A stretch of 33,576 nucleotides of DNA from positions 1 through 33,576 of the forward strand of contig JAQVWG010000008.1 of NCBI GenBank assembly GCA_028698585.1. Direction: 5' to 3'. A model generated the notes under the pieces. That model was not told the DNA's origin. It ran no database searches and saw only the letters and a list, made by a program, of their open reading frames with translations. Positions 1 to 8,634 of this stretch are shown here, one piece after another. This stretch comes from Clostridia bacterium (GTDB lineage: Bacteria; Bacillota; Clostridia; Christensenellales; CAG-314). Position 1 is the stretch's first letter. Every line of letters starts with the position of its first letter. The position numbers and the translations under genes were made by a program.

Positions 1-13
1 TAAGGAGTAGCAC

Positions 14-1084
14 ATGATTAAAAAAGACAAATTATTCGATATTCTGCCAGATGTTGATGCAGTAGTTATAACATCACAGAATAACAGACTGTATTTTACC
101 GAGTTCAATGGCACGTTCGGCGTACTGGTACTTACTAGGGATGACGCTAGTTATATCACCGACTTTAGATATTTTGAGATGGCAAGAGAAGCCATGCAGA
201 ACAGCGGTATAGATGTTCTGCTGTGCGAGAATGGAGCCAAGGCATACGAAATTGCATCTGACCTGCTGCACAATATTAATGCTAAGAAAGTCGGTTATGA
301 GGACACAGAGACGACCGTATCGGCAGCCAAGATACTGTTCGATCGTTTACCTGACTTCGAGTTTACGCCTGCAGGTAAGGCAATCCTGACCGTTAGACAG
401 GTTAAGGATGACAGAGAGTTAGATTTAATTGCCAAAGCACAGCAGATAACCGATAAGGCTTTTTCCAAAATCCTTACCATTATCAAAGGCGATATGACTG
501 AGTATGATGTATCTGTGGAGTTGGAGTATCAATTGAGAAAGAACGGCGCAGAGGGACTGGCATTCGAGACGATTATCGCCTCAGGTAGTAATTCTAGCAA
601 GCCACACGCACACCCAACCAGCAAGAAGATTAAGAACGGCGACGCTATCACTATGGATTTTGGCGCTAGATATAAGGGCTATTGTGCAGATATGACAAGA
701 ACGGTATTCTATGGCAAGCCGAATGATGAGATGAAGAACATCTACAACACTGTACTCAAGGCACAGCTGAACACTATCACTAATATGCGCTGTGGTATGA
801 TAGGTAAAGAGGTAGATGCACTTGCAAGACAAGTTATCGTGTCTGCAGGTTATACTAAACACTTTAACCACGGTCTAGGGCACAGCGTCGGCATTGACAT
901 TCACGAGAGTCCCAGTTGTAACCCTGTCAGTGAGGAGGTACTAATGGAGAATATGCTGATGACGGTTGAACCGGGTATATACGTACCGGATTTTGGCGGT
1001 GTCAGAATCGAAGATTTAGTAATTGTTAAGCAAGATAAGATTATTGATTTGACAACTTCGTCTAAAGAGATTATAGTATTATAG
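14..1084 (+). CDS. M24-family Xaa-Pro-type aminopeptidase
   Basis: Cytosolic metallopeptidase predicted to remove an N-terminal residue before proline. The 356-residue protein has the usual two parts: a creatinase-like N-terminal domain (about 1-125) and a C-terminal pita-bread domain. The metal ligands are visible: D215 in MDFGA, D226 in CADMTRT, H290 in HGLGHSVG, E319 in TVEPG and E333 in VRIEDL, so it should be active. The ATG follows an AAGGAG Shine-Dalgarno (SD) at 2-7. It lies 25 bp upstream of efp, the standard Firmicutes arrangement (B. subtilis yqhT-efp), so the two are probably cotranscribed. The exact substrate preference (PepP, PepQ or YqhT-like) cannot be told from sequence alone. 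Confidence 0.93.
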   Translation: MIKKDKLFDILPDVDAVVITSQNNRLYFTEFNGTFGVLVLTRDDASYITDFRYFEMAREAMQNSGIDVLLCENGAKAYEIASDLLHNINAKKVGYEDTETTVSAAKILFDRLPDFEFTPAGKAILTVRQVKDDRELDLIAKAQQITDKAFSKILTIIKGDMTEYDVSVELEYQLRKNGAEGLAFETIIASGSNSSKPHAHPTSKKIKNGDAITMDFGARYKGYCADMTRTVFYGKPNDEMKNIYNTVLKAQLNTITNMRCGMIGKEVDALARQVIVSAGYTKHFNHGLGHSVGIDIHESPSCNPVSEEVLMENMLMTVEPGIYVPDFGGVRIEDLVIVKQDKIIDLTTSSKEIIVL

Positions 1085-1109
1085 TAAACAATAACGGAGG
1101 AACACATAA

Positions 1110-1673
1110 ATGATTTTCGCAGGAGATTTTAGGAAAGGTACGACATTCGTCATGGATGATAAGCTATACATTGTAGTAGAGTTTCAGCATGTTAAACCTG
1201 GTAAGGGCGCAGCATTCGTTCATACCAAGATTAAGAACATAGTTACTGGTTCTGTACTAGAGCGTAATTTCAACCCTTCGGAGAAGTATGAGAAAGCACG
1301 CATAGAGACCAAGGAAATGACATATTCTTACAGCGCAGACGGCCTAGTCTATTTCATGGACAATGAGACATACGAATTGATACCACTAAATGAGGATAAA
1401 GTTGGAGATACGCTTAAGTACATCACCGAGAATATGCCGGCAACCATCAAGTTCTACAAGGGAGACGCCTTCTCCGTTGAGCCACCTAACTTCGTAGAAT
1501 TACTCATCACTAAGTGCGACCCGGGTGCTGTGGGTAATACTGCCACTAACGTTACCAAGCCTGCAACACTAGAGACAGGGTACGAGCTATATGTACCTAT
1601 GTTCGTCAACGAGGGCGATACTATAAGAATCGATACACGCACCGGCGAATACATGGAGCGTATTAAGAAGTAA
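1110..1673 (+). CDS. efp: translation elongation factor P
   Basis: EF-P binds between the ribosomal P and E sites and rescues ribosomes stalled on polyproline. The 187-residue length is normal. The N-terminal KOW-like domain carries the tip loop with K32 in the PGKGAAF motif. That lysine is the modified residue in B. subtilis EF-P (known of the family), so a lysine-modified form is expected. Two OB-fold domains follow, ending in the typical DTRTGEY segment. The start has a good SD (CGGAGGA, about 11 nt upstream). It follows the peptidase gene by 25 bp, and a hairpin cluster ending in an intrinsic terminator at 1846-1880 lies downstream. Confidence 0.97.
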   Translation: MIFAGDFRKGTTFVMDDKLYIVVEFQHVKPGKGAAFVHTKIKNIVTGSVLERNFNPSEKYEKARIETKEMTYSYSADGLVYFMDNETYELIPLNEDKVGDTLKYITENMPATIKFYKGDAFSVEPPNFVELLITKCDPGAVGNTATNVTKPATLETGYELYVPMFVNEGDTIRIDTRTGEYMERIKK

Positions 1674-1675
1674 TA

Positions 1676-1767
1676 TATCGTTAATCAATATATAACATTA
1701 ACGATAGTGTGCTGACTGACAGCACTCGAGTGATTGTCGATACTGCGTTGTTGCGCAATAATGCAGT
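1676..1767 (+). other. hairpin cluster downstream of efp
   Basis: Three dyads lie within about 95 bp of the efp stop codon. One is a perfect 10-bp stem, TATCGTTAAT/ATTAACGATA (1676-1685 with 1697-1706, 11-nt loop). The next is the palindrome CACTCGAGTG (1723-1732). The last is a 26-nt near-palindrome at 1742-1767 whose arms pair over 13 positions with two G-U wobbles. None is followed by a T-tract, so these are not the terminator itself. They may protect the mRNA 3' end or form part of a small RNA; function unknown. Confidence 0.55.
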
Positions 1768-1845
1768 TGCTGTACAACTAAGATTATGTCACACATCGTT
1801 AAGATTAGATTATTAGATAGCTGATATCGAGTCATTATTAGATTA

Positions 1846-1880
1846 AGCCTTACACCGTACGTATGTGCAAGGCTCTTTTT
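1846..1880 (+). terminator. intrinsic terminator of the efp unit
   Basis: Stem AGCCTTACAC (1846-1855) pairs with GTGCAAGGCT (1865-1874) with one A/C mismatch and a 9-nt loop, followed by CTTTTT. It lies 170 bp after the efp stop. Confidence 0.85.
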
Positions 1881-2192
1881 ATTGCACAATAGTTATATTG
1901 TCAGTCAGATTATGTAGTCTTATGCAAGATGCCTGTTGTTACCACGAGTCAAGTGCTGAGTTGATACGAACTCGACTATTAATTTATTACTGCCGTAGCT
2001 AAGGTGCGCTGCTAGATTGTTTAATATATAACTTCGCACTGAACGGTATAATAGAGCACAGCTGAATTGATTCGCGATTGAATAGAATGAAACGGTATCT
2101 GCTCGCGGCGTTAGTGGCTTTATTACCACCCCTATCTATACGTGATTACGATTGTGTGCTATAATTGCTCTTAACTTACACTTAGTTTCTTA

Positions 2193-2475
2193 GTGCACAT
2201 TTAATACCTAATTGATATACATTCTATTGAATCTGTCGCACGAGCAGGATTCCTTCTAATTTACCGCAACTTAATTAACTACATACACTTATGTTGCCGA
2301 GTAATTGCCAACGGTAACTACCTTTAATCTGTTGTGCTATTATAGTTCACATTTAATCTCTAACTGTTATACATTACCATTGCTACTGAACGTGTTGCAC
2401 GAGCTGTATTCTATCTATAGCGTAAGTTACATAATGAACAACTTACATCTTATGCCGAGCAATATCGTGCGACGA
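2193..2475 (+). repeat. decayed tandem duplication in the efp-spoIIIAA spacer
   Basis: Copy 1 (about 2193-2310) and copy 2 (about 2344-2475) align with many substitutions and small indels. Shared anchors in the same order are TCACATTTAAT-like, TATACATT, GCACGAGC and TGCCGAG. The spacer 1881-2581 otherwise shows no gene, no RNA I recognise and no clear promoter. Confidence 0.5.
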
Positions 2476-2581
2476 TTATCTAGAAACTCCACTAATCAGT
2501 AGAATACTATTCAGCTCTAGCTGATTCAACTGGGTTATTAGTAACTGTTCTACTTTGTCCGAATCACAATATACATATAAT

Positions 2582-3466
2582 ATGAAATTGGACAAGGTAC
2601 TACCACCAGTGTGGGCGAACATTGTGGATAATGACCATGTCAATGAATTGCGATTGAGAGTTGGACAACCTATTAGAGCCTTATGTGGCAACCAATGGTG
2701 CTATTTATCTACAAGTGGTTTGTCCAGTAGTATGACTAGCGCGATTGTAGTTGATGAACATCAGTTGCATGACATTCTATACCTAGCCTGCCAGAAGTCA
2801 GTCTACGCATATAACGAACAGATAGTTAATGGTTACTTAACTATTGAACAGGGTGTACGCATAGGTGTGTGTGGGATGTTGGTTCACTGTAAAGGCGTAG
2901 TAACTGCAATTAAGGACGTGTGCAGTCTAGTAGTAAGGATACCATATGAAGTTAAACACGCCTGCGATAAGATAATGCGACTGATTGCTCCACCTTATAA
3001 CACACTGATAATTTCTCCACCGTTAGCAGGTAAAACTACGTTGGTCAGAGATATAGCTAGGTGGCTGGGGGAACATAGTTATAACTGTTTAATAGTAGAT
3101 GAACGGTGTGAGATAGCCTCGGTAACTAACGGTGTTTCGCAGTACTTATTGCCCAACTGTGACGTGCTGAGTGGATTCGACAAGAGTTACGCATTCGATA
3201 TAGGCATTCGCTCACTAGCGCCTGATTGCATAGTATGTGATGAATTACAGGCGCACGAATTACCTAGAGTTAAGCAGTGTATAGGTTGTGGCGTCACGCT
3301 CTACGCTACAATGCACGCTGGGTGTGTTGAAACCGCCTTAAGTAGAGTGGCTAATTATTATTGCTTTGATAGACTGGTGTTGTTAGATAGAACACATCAT
3401 CTCGGTGAGATTGTCGCAGTGTTTGATGGTCAGGGTAAACTGTTGTCTACTTATAATGACCACTGA
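2582..3466 (+). CDS. spoIIIAA: stage III sporulation protein AA (ATPase)
   Basis: Secretion-type ATPase thought to power the SpoIIIA-SpoIIQ channel between mother cell and forespore. From the chosen ATG the protein is 294 residues. It opens with the family's typical VLPP start and an ELRLRVGQP segment. A Walker A region at 145-152 (SPPLAGKT, first G replaced by S as is common in this family) and a Walker B-like CIVCDEL at 216-222 follow. An upstream in-frame TTG at 2555 would add nine residues without family similarity, so the ATG is preferred. Neither start has a recognisable SD. It is the first gene of the spoIIIA set, which points to mother-cell (sigma-E) expression by analogy; I could not identify the promoter. 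Confidence 0.92.
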   Translation: MKLDKVLPPVWANIVDNDHVNELRLRVGQPIRALCGNQWCYLSTSGLSSSMTSAIVVDEHQLHDILYLACQKSVYAYNEQIVNGYLTIEQGVRIGVCGMLVHCKGVVTAIKDVCSLVVRIPYEVKHACDKIMRLIAPPYNTLIISPPLAGKTTLVRDIARWLGEHSYNCLIVDERCEIASVTNGVSQYLLPNCDVLSGFDKSYAFDIGIRSLAPDCIVCDELQAHELPRVKQCIGCGVTLYATMHAGCVETALSRVANYYCFDRLVLLDRTHHLGEIVAVFDGQGKLLSTYNDH

Positions 3467-3672
3467 TGTTAATTAGCAGGTTGTCAGACAAGTGAAAATT
3501 ATTAACTGATTATCCTAATATGTACTCATACACAGATAGGCTGTTAACGGATTCTTTACTTACATTTATACTGACATTTCTATTGTGTATATCAAGGTAT
3601 GTATACGTAGGTATGTTAGAGTGTTAATAGTATAGTTAAGCAGTCATAAGAAGTGTTGATAAGGGAGGGTTA

Positions 3673-4143
3673 ATGACATCAATAGCGTGTATCATAGTAA
3701 TGGGTAGTTGTGTTCTACTGGGATTCATGTATGCGAGCAAGTACGTTGACGCCGAAAAGTTTTTCTACTCATTCAGTATGTTTTGTCAACAATTCAGCGC
3801 TAATCTCGGCTACCAGCAACATACTATCGATCAGATACTTAGTCAAGGCAACTACAGTAAACATTTCGTTGATTGTGCATTGATTAGTATGTCGTCTAAT
3901 CAATCAACTGAACGGCTGCACACCATTCGATTCCTAAACGACACTGATAAAGGATACATACAAGATTTTTTTGCATCGATTGGTCGGAGTGACGCTCAGA
4001 CACAGGCAGTTCAACTGCAGTTTTTTTCGACTTATGCGAGTCAAAGACTCATTGAATGTCAACAGGAGAGTAAAAACAAGGGGAAAATGTCGCAAAAACT
4101 AGGCATAATCGTAGGGCTACTGCTGTGCATACTGATAATCTAA
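3673..4143 (+). CDS. spoIIIAB: stage III sporulation protein AB
   Basis: Component of the SpoIIIA channel complex in the mother-cell membrane. The 156-residue protein has an N-terminal hydrophobic segment (about 4-20), a central soluble part, and a C-terminal membrane segment (about 139-156) ending in KLGIIVGLLLCILII, the layout expected for SpoIIIAB. The ATG follows a strong SD (GGGAGGG). It is separated from spoIIIAA by 206 bp, wider than the near-contact usual in Bacillus. The central sequence is divergent, so the call rests on topology, length and position. Confidence 0.85.
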   Translation: MTSIACIIVMGSCVLLGFMYASKYVDAEKFFYSFSMFCQQFSANLGYQQHTIDQILSQGNYSKHFVDCALISMSSNQSTERLHTIRFLNDTDKGYIQDFFASIGRSDAQTQAVQLQFFSTYASQRLIECQQESKNKGKMSQKLGIIVGLLLCILII

Positions 4144-4217
4144 CGAGCACAAGGTCATTATGTATATATCGCATATAGTAACCTTAGTGTAATCATAACG
4201 GGAAAGGTAATTAGGAT

Positions 4218-4412
4218 ATGGACATAAGCATTATTTACAAAATAGCAGCGATAGGATTACTGACAGCAGTCATATCTATGTTGTTAAAAAAAGTTGGAAA
4301 GGAGGAGATTGCTACACTTGTTACTATTGCAGGACTTATCCTCAGTTTAATTATTGTGCTTGATATGGTTTTCCACCTATTCTCATCTATTCAGTCACTA
4401 TTCGATTTTTGA
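4218..4412 (+). CDS. spoIIIAC: stage III sporulation protein AC
   Basis: Small integral membrane protein of the SpoIIIA complex, 64 residues with two hydrophobic helices (about 6-24 and 31-57). The KKVGKEE turn between them is characteristic of SpoIIIAC. The start has an AGG-type SD (TTAGGAT), close to the ATG. It runs almost directly into spoIIIAD, with one nucleotide between the TGA and the next ATG, so the two are translationally coupled. Confidence 0.92.
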   Translation: MDISIIYKIAAIGLLTAVISMLLKKVGKEEIATLVTIAGLILSLIIVLDMVFHLFSSIQSLFDF

Positions 4413-4413
4413 G

Positions 4414-4800
4414 ATGAACATTATCGGCATAATTGTTTTTTCCATTATATCAGTTGTTGCAGTGATTACACTTCGCGAGCATAACAGAGATATATCAACT
4501 CTACTCGGGATAGGCTGTGGTACTATCATTCTGTTATCTATTCTAGACGAGTTGTTCGACGTTGTATATACATTCTATAATCTTGCAGAAAAAACAGGGA
4601 TAGACAATCAAATACTTACTGTGTTCGTCAAGATAGTCGGTGTTGGTTATCTCACAGAGTTTGCCAGCGACATCTGTATTGACGCTGATTGTAAATCTAT
4701 TGGACAGAAAATATCGTTCGCAGGAAAGGTGTTCATATTATTACTCTCGCTTCCATTACTCACCAACTTGATAGAGTTGATTGTCGAATTACTGCCATGA
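4414..4800 (+). CDS. spoIIIAD: stage III sporulation protein AD
   Basis: Polytopic membrane protein of the SpoIIIA complex, 128 residues, related to SpoIIIAC in its first half. Hydrophobic stretches lie at about 2-20, 30-50, 62-80 and 103-122. The open frame extends upstream through spoIIIAC, but the ATG at 4414, one base after the spoIIIAC stop, gives the family-like start MNIIGIIVF. Its TGA overlaps the spoIIIAE ATG (ATGA), which implies coupled translation of AC-AD-AE. Confidence 0.92.
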   Translation: MNIIGIIVFSIISVVAVITLREHNRDISTLLGIGCGTIILLSILDELFDVVYTFYNLAEKTGIDNQILTVFVKIVGVGYLTEFASDICIDADCKSIGQKISFAGKVFILLLSLPLLTNLIELIVELLP

Positions 4801-6041
4801 TAAACACTGTCTTGCTACGTACTCCAACTGTTAGGCACTCACATTCGCCTGCGCTTAAAGTGTCGGTCTGTATACTGTTACTGTTAATTAGTCTGATAAT
4901 TACGTACATCAAGCCAGCTCAGTCTTATGCCCAACATGACCAGCAGACAACTGAGCAGTATCAGCAACAACTTGATGACCAGATTGACGAACAGGTTGAT
5001 AAGCTGGATTTATCCTTACTGGATGCGTTCTATAGGAGCGTAGGTGATGAGGACAGCATTTACGGTGGGGGAATAGTTGATATGCTCAAGTCTATACTTG
5101 ACGGTAGCCTAGTCGTTGATGAGGGTACATTTCTAACGTACATAGGCAATAACCTATTGAGTAGTATGCTGGGCACCATTTCTTCGCTGTCCATAGTTAT
5201 TGTAGTAGCAGTATTGATTGGAGTGGTAGCAAATAAGGATTATGCCGATAACAAGAGTCGAGGCGAAATAATATATCTGGCATGCTACTGCTTGATAATA
5301 TCTGTCGTATTAGTCAGTGTTATTAACCTTGCAGATATTACTCGCAATACAATATATAGTATCAAAACACTTATTAACGTGCTTATGCCAATACTGCTCA
5401 CACTTATGTCTGCAATAGGCGCAAGTAGCAGTGTTACAGCGTACCAACCGTCAGTTGCTCTATTAAGCAGTGGGATTATAGAACTGTTCTGCATTGTTAT
5501 ACTGCCACTGTGTCTGCTTGCTATTGTGTTCTCCGTCGTATCTAACATTAGCGAGAATATTAGGTTAGACAAAATATCTTCATTTATACATAAACTATCT
5601 ACTACTATGATAGGCATAGTATTCTCAATCTTTACATCATTCCTTACTATTAAGGGTATAACAGCATCTGCGACAGATAATATCTCCATACGAGCAGTTA
5701 AGTATGCTACAAGGAACTATATCCCAGTAGTCGGCGGGTATCTGGCAGAGGGATTCGACTTTATCATAGCCAGCAGTGTACTAATTAAGAACGCGTTTGG
5801 AATAATAGGGTTGATTATACTACTGACTATAGTTGTTAAACCGGTACTTAAAGTGCTGTTGTATTCGCTGGCACTTAGTCTTGTTGCCGGATTCATTGAG
5901 CCTGTGACTGATAAACGAGTTGTTGCATTCTTGTCCAGTACGTCCAAGAACTTAACCATTCTATATGTCTCGGTGCTTGCCATTACGTTCATGCTGTTCA
6001 TCATTATTCTACTGGTGATGTGCACAGCCAACTCATTATAG
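4797..6041 (+). CDS. spoIIIAE: stage III sporulation protein AE
   Basis: Large multi-pass membrane component of the SpoIIIA channel. The 414-residue protein has an N-terminal hydrophobic signal (about 22-40) ending near AQSYAQ and a polar Q/D-rich segment (about 45-75). About seven hydrophobic helices occupy 115-410. Length and topology match SpoIIIAE. It overlaps spoIIIAD by 4 bp and precedes spoIIIAF by 18 bp. The frame is intact throughout. Confidence 0.93.
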   Translation: MINTVLLRTPTVRHSHSPALKVSVCILLLLISLIITYIKPAQSYAQHDQQTTEQYQQQLDDQIDEQVDKLDLSLLDAFYRSVGDEDSIYGGGIVDMLKSILDGSLVVDEGTFLTYIGNNLLSSMLGTISSLSIVIVVAVLIGVVANKDYADNKSRGEIIYLACYCLIISVVLVSVINLADITRNTIYSIKTLINVLMPILLTLMSAIGASSSVTAYQPSVALLSSGIIELFCIVILPLCLLAIVFSVVSNISENIRLDKISSFIHKLSTTMIGIVFSIFTSFLTIKGITASATDNISIRAVKYATRNYIPVVGGYLAEGFDFIIASSVLIKNAFGIIGLIILLTIVVKPVLKVLLYSLALSLVAGFIEPVTDKRVVAFLSSTSKNLTILYVSVLAITFMLFIIILLVMCTANSL

Positions 6042-6059
6042 TATGAAGGAGTTGTGAAT

Positions 6060-6575
6060 ATGCAATCTATATCACAGTGGGTAATCTCAATAGTGGGCGT
6101 GTCGATTCTCAGTCTAATCGTTGATGTCATTATGCCCGAGGGCAAGATGAGGAAGTATATCAAAGGTGTTATGGCAATAGTTATAGCCTATATCATAATG
6201 TCTCCCTTGGTATTGCTGTGGAGTGGTGACAAGGCTACAGATAGCATTGACTCGCTGTTTAGCAAGTACAATGATAACTCAACCAGTCAAGTGGTAGTTG
6301 ACCAATCATTTACTGACTCTATCGTTAATAATAGAATCGATGCAATTACCGATAACTTAGAACAAGTTCTTAATGATAACGGATATACGGGTATCATCAT
6401 TCAAGTTGAGTACACTGTCTATAGCAATTACCCTATAGTTGATACAGTGTTATTAGACTTGCGCAATATGGTTATAACCAGCAATACACCCGACAGTAGT
6501 ATAAATGAATCAATAATATCACTGGCAGTAATAACGATGGGGCTATCCAGTAGCCAAGTGGTCATACTGGAATGA
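6060..6575 (+). CDS. spoIIIAF: stage III sporulation protein AF
   Basis: Component of the SpoIIIA complex with two N-terminal membrane helices (about 6-24 and 36-56) and a C-terminal soluble domain of about 110 residues that should face the intermembrane space (ring-forming type in the family). The ATG at 6060 is preferred over the in-frame GTG at 6054 because the AAGGAG SD at 6046-6051 sits 8 nt from the ATG and only 2 nt from the GTG. The protein is 171 residues. It is followed by an unusual 800 bp spacer rather than directly by spoIIIAG. Confidence 0.88.
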   Translation: MQSISQWVISIVGVSILSLIVDVIMPEGKMRKYIKGVMAIVIAYIIMSPLVLLWSGDKATDSIDSLFSKYNDNSTSQVVVDQSFTDSIVNNRIDAITDNLEQVLNDNGYTGIIIQVEYTVYSNYPIVDTVLLDLRNMVITSNTPDSSINESIISLAVITMGLSSSQVVILE

Positions 6576-6780
6576 TTACAGATTTATCTTGAGCTACTAG
6601 ACAACGCTGAACACTATTCTGTGTCGCCCGAGTTAATAGTATACCCCGTGAAGTGGCTAACGGATAAATAGACCATGCAACACACATTCACACAGTGCAG
6701 GAGGTGATAACATAGCGGTTACTCGTAATACAGAGCGTGTGTCTATCAGTACGCAAGTTATGGATTGTGCACTCATACAT

Positions 6781-6810
6781 TTGACTATTAATCACATTTA
6801 ACAATATAGC
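6781..6810 (+). promoter_or_regulatory. possible sigma-A-like promoter, repeat copy 1
   Basis: TTGACT (6781-6786), 18 bp, TATAGC (6805-6810). The match is moderate; it is noted because the second repeat copy keeps both boxes and improves the -10. Confidence 0.3.
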
Positions 6811-6945
6811 ATAACGCAAGCAGTCGTTGTGCTAAAACTGACAGATACATACCGACAGGACACAATGAGCATAGTGATGCTAACACGTAAAGTGTAGATT
6901 ACATATTTATAGTTTAATGCAACAGTAATAGGACTCCTCATACAG

Positions 6946-6975
6946 TTGACTATTAAACACATTTAATAATATAAC
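6946..6975 (+). promoter_or_regulatory. possible sigma-A-like promoter, repeat copy 2
   Basis: TTGACT (6946-6951), 18 bp, TATAAC (6970-6975). It could give spoIIIAG-AH a separate transcript, but lies 400 bp upstream of spoIIIAG. Confidence 0.35.
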
Positions 6976-7375
6976 AGAACGCAAGCAGTCGTTGTGCTAA
7001 AACTGACAGATACATACCAACAGGACACATGAGCATAGTGAGGTTAACCTGCTAATAAGAGTATGTCTATCGGTGCGCAAGATATGGATTGGTTCACCTC
7101 ACTTAGACCGATAATTGCATACACAGTAGATTATTCTAGTTGTATTGAATACTATTGGCTGTTAACCTAGTCGATGTACATAAACGTAATCGTTCTGCAC
7201 AGCCCACGCGACCACTTGATTACTGAGTGCAATAGAACATTATTAGATAAGAACTAGGTATCACTGACACTACAATCGAATACAATTTAGTAATGCTTGT
7301 TCGACCTTATCACGCTTCGCCCAACACTGTGAATCAATGCAACTATTATAACTAGCAAGGAGGTAAGTTTAGTAG

Positions 7376-7873
7376 ATGTCCAAGATATCTAACTTTTTTG
7401 ACAATATAAGGAACAAGAAAAACATCGAAATTATTATCGCTATTATACTGGGCGTGATTGTCCTTGTTGTGTTCCTTGCAGACTTTGACTTTTTCAAGGG
7501 CGCTAGTGGCGAGACTGATGACCTGAGCAGTTATGATAGCGCACTTAGGCAACAGATTGTTAAAACGCTCTCCAAAATAGATGGTGTAGGCAAGGTAGAA
7601 ATTGCCATTACATACGAGAGCGGCGCTCGCACTGTCTATGCTAAAGAAACAACGCACAAGACCTCTGCAGATGGAACACTCACGACCAACGAGGAGATAG
7701 TAATGGTGGGTGGCGAGGCGCTAATTGAGTGTCAGCTACAGCCCCAAATTAAGGGCATAGTACTCGTAATCGAAGGTGGCGACAGTTGGCTGGTTAAACT
7801 CAAAGTTATCAATGCACTTAAAGTACTCCTAGGAGTAGAGGAGCACCAAATCCAAATTGACAGTTATCGCTAG
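7376..7873 (+). CDS. spoIIIAG: stage III sporulation protein AG
   Basis: Ring-forming channel protein of the SpoIIIA complex. The 165 residues comprise a short basic N-terminus, one membrane helix (about 17-36) and an extracytoplasmic ring-building domain. That domain contains the family's LSKIDGVGKVEIAITYESG segment (about 63-82) and a C-terminal GVEEHQIQI strand. The start is secured by a near-perfect SD, AAGGAGGT, at 7357-7364. The 800 bp gap to spoIIIAF is atypical; a separate promoter may serve AG and AH. Confidence 0.92.
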   Translation: MSKISNFFDNIRNKKNIEIIIAIILGVIVLVVFLADFDFFKGASGETDDLSSYDSALRQQIVKTLSKIDGVGKVEIAITYESGARTVYAKETTHKTSADGTLTTNEEIVMVGGEALIECQLQPQIKGIVLVIEGGDSWLVKLKVINALKVLLGVEEHQIQIDSYR

Positions 7874-8034
7874 TACTAATATATAGTGCTACATTAAGTT
7901 AATTACAGGTATAGACACATTACTATAGTTTACAGTCATTACATTAAGCTCGAAAAAAAGTGTCTGTAGTTATAATAAAAGCCGATGCTGTGCAATATAT
8001 ATAGATTAAGGCAAAATATAGGAGGTTGACAATC

Positions 8035-8514
8035 ATGTCAAAGAAAAAGAAAATTATCCTGCTCGTATCCATGATAGCAGTATTGGTGGTGGCAGTTTAC
8101 ATCAATATTAAAGTGTTAAGTAATAAGACACTTGATGAGGATCCCACTGCAGCTGCTAGTGCTAACTTCTTCAGTACCTATCGAACTAATAGGCAGGCAA
8201 CTCGCAGTTACGAGATTGAGCAACTGGACGAGATTATCAATATCGAGGGAGATGAGTACAGCGACGCACGAGCAGACGCCATGGACCAGAAATTGCGTTT
8301 AGTCCAAGTAACAGAGTTGGAAATGATACTCGAAACGCTATTGATAGCACAGGGGTTCGAGGATGCAGTTGTGAGCATTGGCACCACGAGTGACAACATC
8401 AATATCATTGTTACTGCCGATGAACTGACTAGAGAGCAGACTGCGATTATTTACAACATTATTACCAGCGAAACATCAACCACAACAGACTACATACGCA
8501 TACTGGCTATATAG
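8035..8514 (+). CDS. spoIIIAH: stage III sporulation protein AH
   Basis: SpoIIIAH is the mother-cell half of the channel and binds forespore SpoIIQ through a YscJ/FliF-like ring domain. The protein of 159 residues has one N-terminal membrane helix (about 7-25), a charged linker, and a C-terminal domain (about 90-159) with the expected EMILETLLIAQGFEDAVVSI pattern. The ATG at 8035 lies 9 nt after an AGGAGG SD (8020-8025); an in-frame TTG at 8026 is too close to that SD. It is shorter than B. subtilis SpoIIIAH mainly in the linker. It ends the spoIIIA group. Confidence 0.9.
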   Translation: MSKKKKIILLVSMIAVLVVAVYINIKVLSNKTLDEDPTAAASANFFSTYRTNRQATRSYEIEQLDEIINIEGDEYSDARADAMDQKLRLVQVTELEMILETLLIAQGFEDAVVSIGTTSDNINIIVTADELTREQTAIIYNIITSETSTTTDYIRILAI

Positions 8515-8566
8515 TTAAGTCAACTGTTGGTATTGAGTACAGCACGCAATACTTATGCAGAAATAA

Positions 8567-8595
8567 TTGTAATTTAATAATTAATGTGCTATACT
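8567..8595 (+). promoter_or_regulatory. sigma-A-type promoter of the asp23-family gene
   Basis: TTGTAA (8567-8572), exactly 17 bp, TATACT (8590-8595). Predicted start of transcription is near 8602, giving a leader of about 22 nt. The -10 overlaps the left arm of the inverted repeat at 8593-8634. Confidence 0.75.
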
Positions 8596-8634
8596 ACTTT
8601 CATAATTAACGAGGAGTTAGATTATGAAAGTAGT
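8593..8634 (+). promoter_or_regulatory. perfect 14+14 bp inverted repeat over the asp23 start
   Basis: ACTACTTTCATAAT (8593-8606) and ATTATGAAAGTAGT (8621-8634) are exact reverse complements around a 14-nt centre that holds the SD (GAGGAG). The left arm overlaps the -10 box and the right arm contains the ATG at 8624. It could be a DNA operator for a dimeric regulator. Alternatively, in RNA started further upstream, it could form a hairpin that hides the start codon. No regulator is identified. Confidence 0.7.

Larger units (their letters stand above)
6741..7090 (+). repeat. duplicated segment in the spoIIIAF-spoIIIAG spacer
   Basis: A unit of about 120 bp starting with TTGACTATTAA occurs at about 6775-6890 and again at about 6940-7050, offset 165 bp. 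It includes a 40-bp identical core (6814-6853 and 6979-7018) running from ACGCAAGCAG to GATACATACC. A further pair (GTCTATCAGTACGCAAG at 6741, GTCTATCGGTGCGCAAG at 7065) is offset 324 bp, about twice the unit, suggesting a third eroded copy. The remaining spacer (6576-7356) shows no gene. Confidence 0.85.

Noticed and set aside
2305..2502. 65-codon open frame before spoIIIAA
   Set aside because: Lies in a decayed repeat, no SD, no recognisable features.
5285..6163. Long minus-strand open frames opposite spoIIIAE and other genes
   Set aside because: They are antisense shadows of clear plus-strand genes without SD or family features.
7064..7171. Short open frame starting ATGTCTATCGG in the spoIIIAF-AG spacer
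   Set aside because: No good SD, lies in a repeat remnant, and is not preserved in the other copy.
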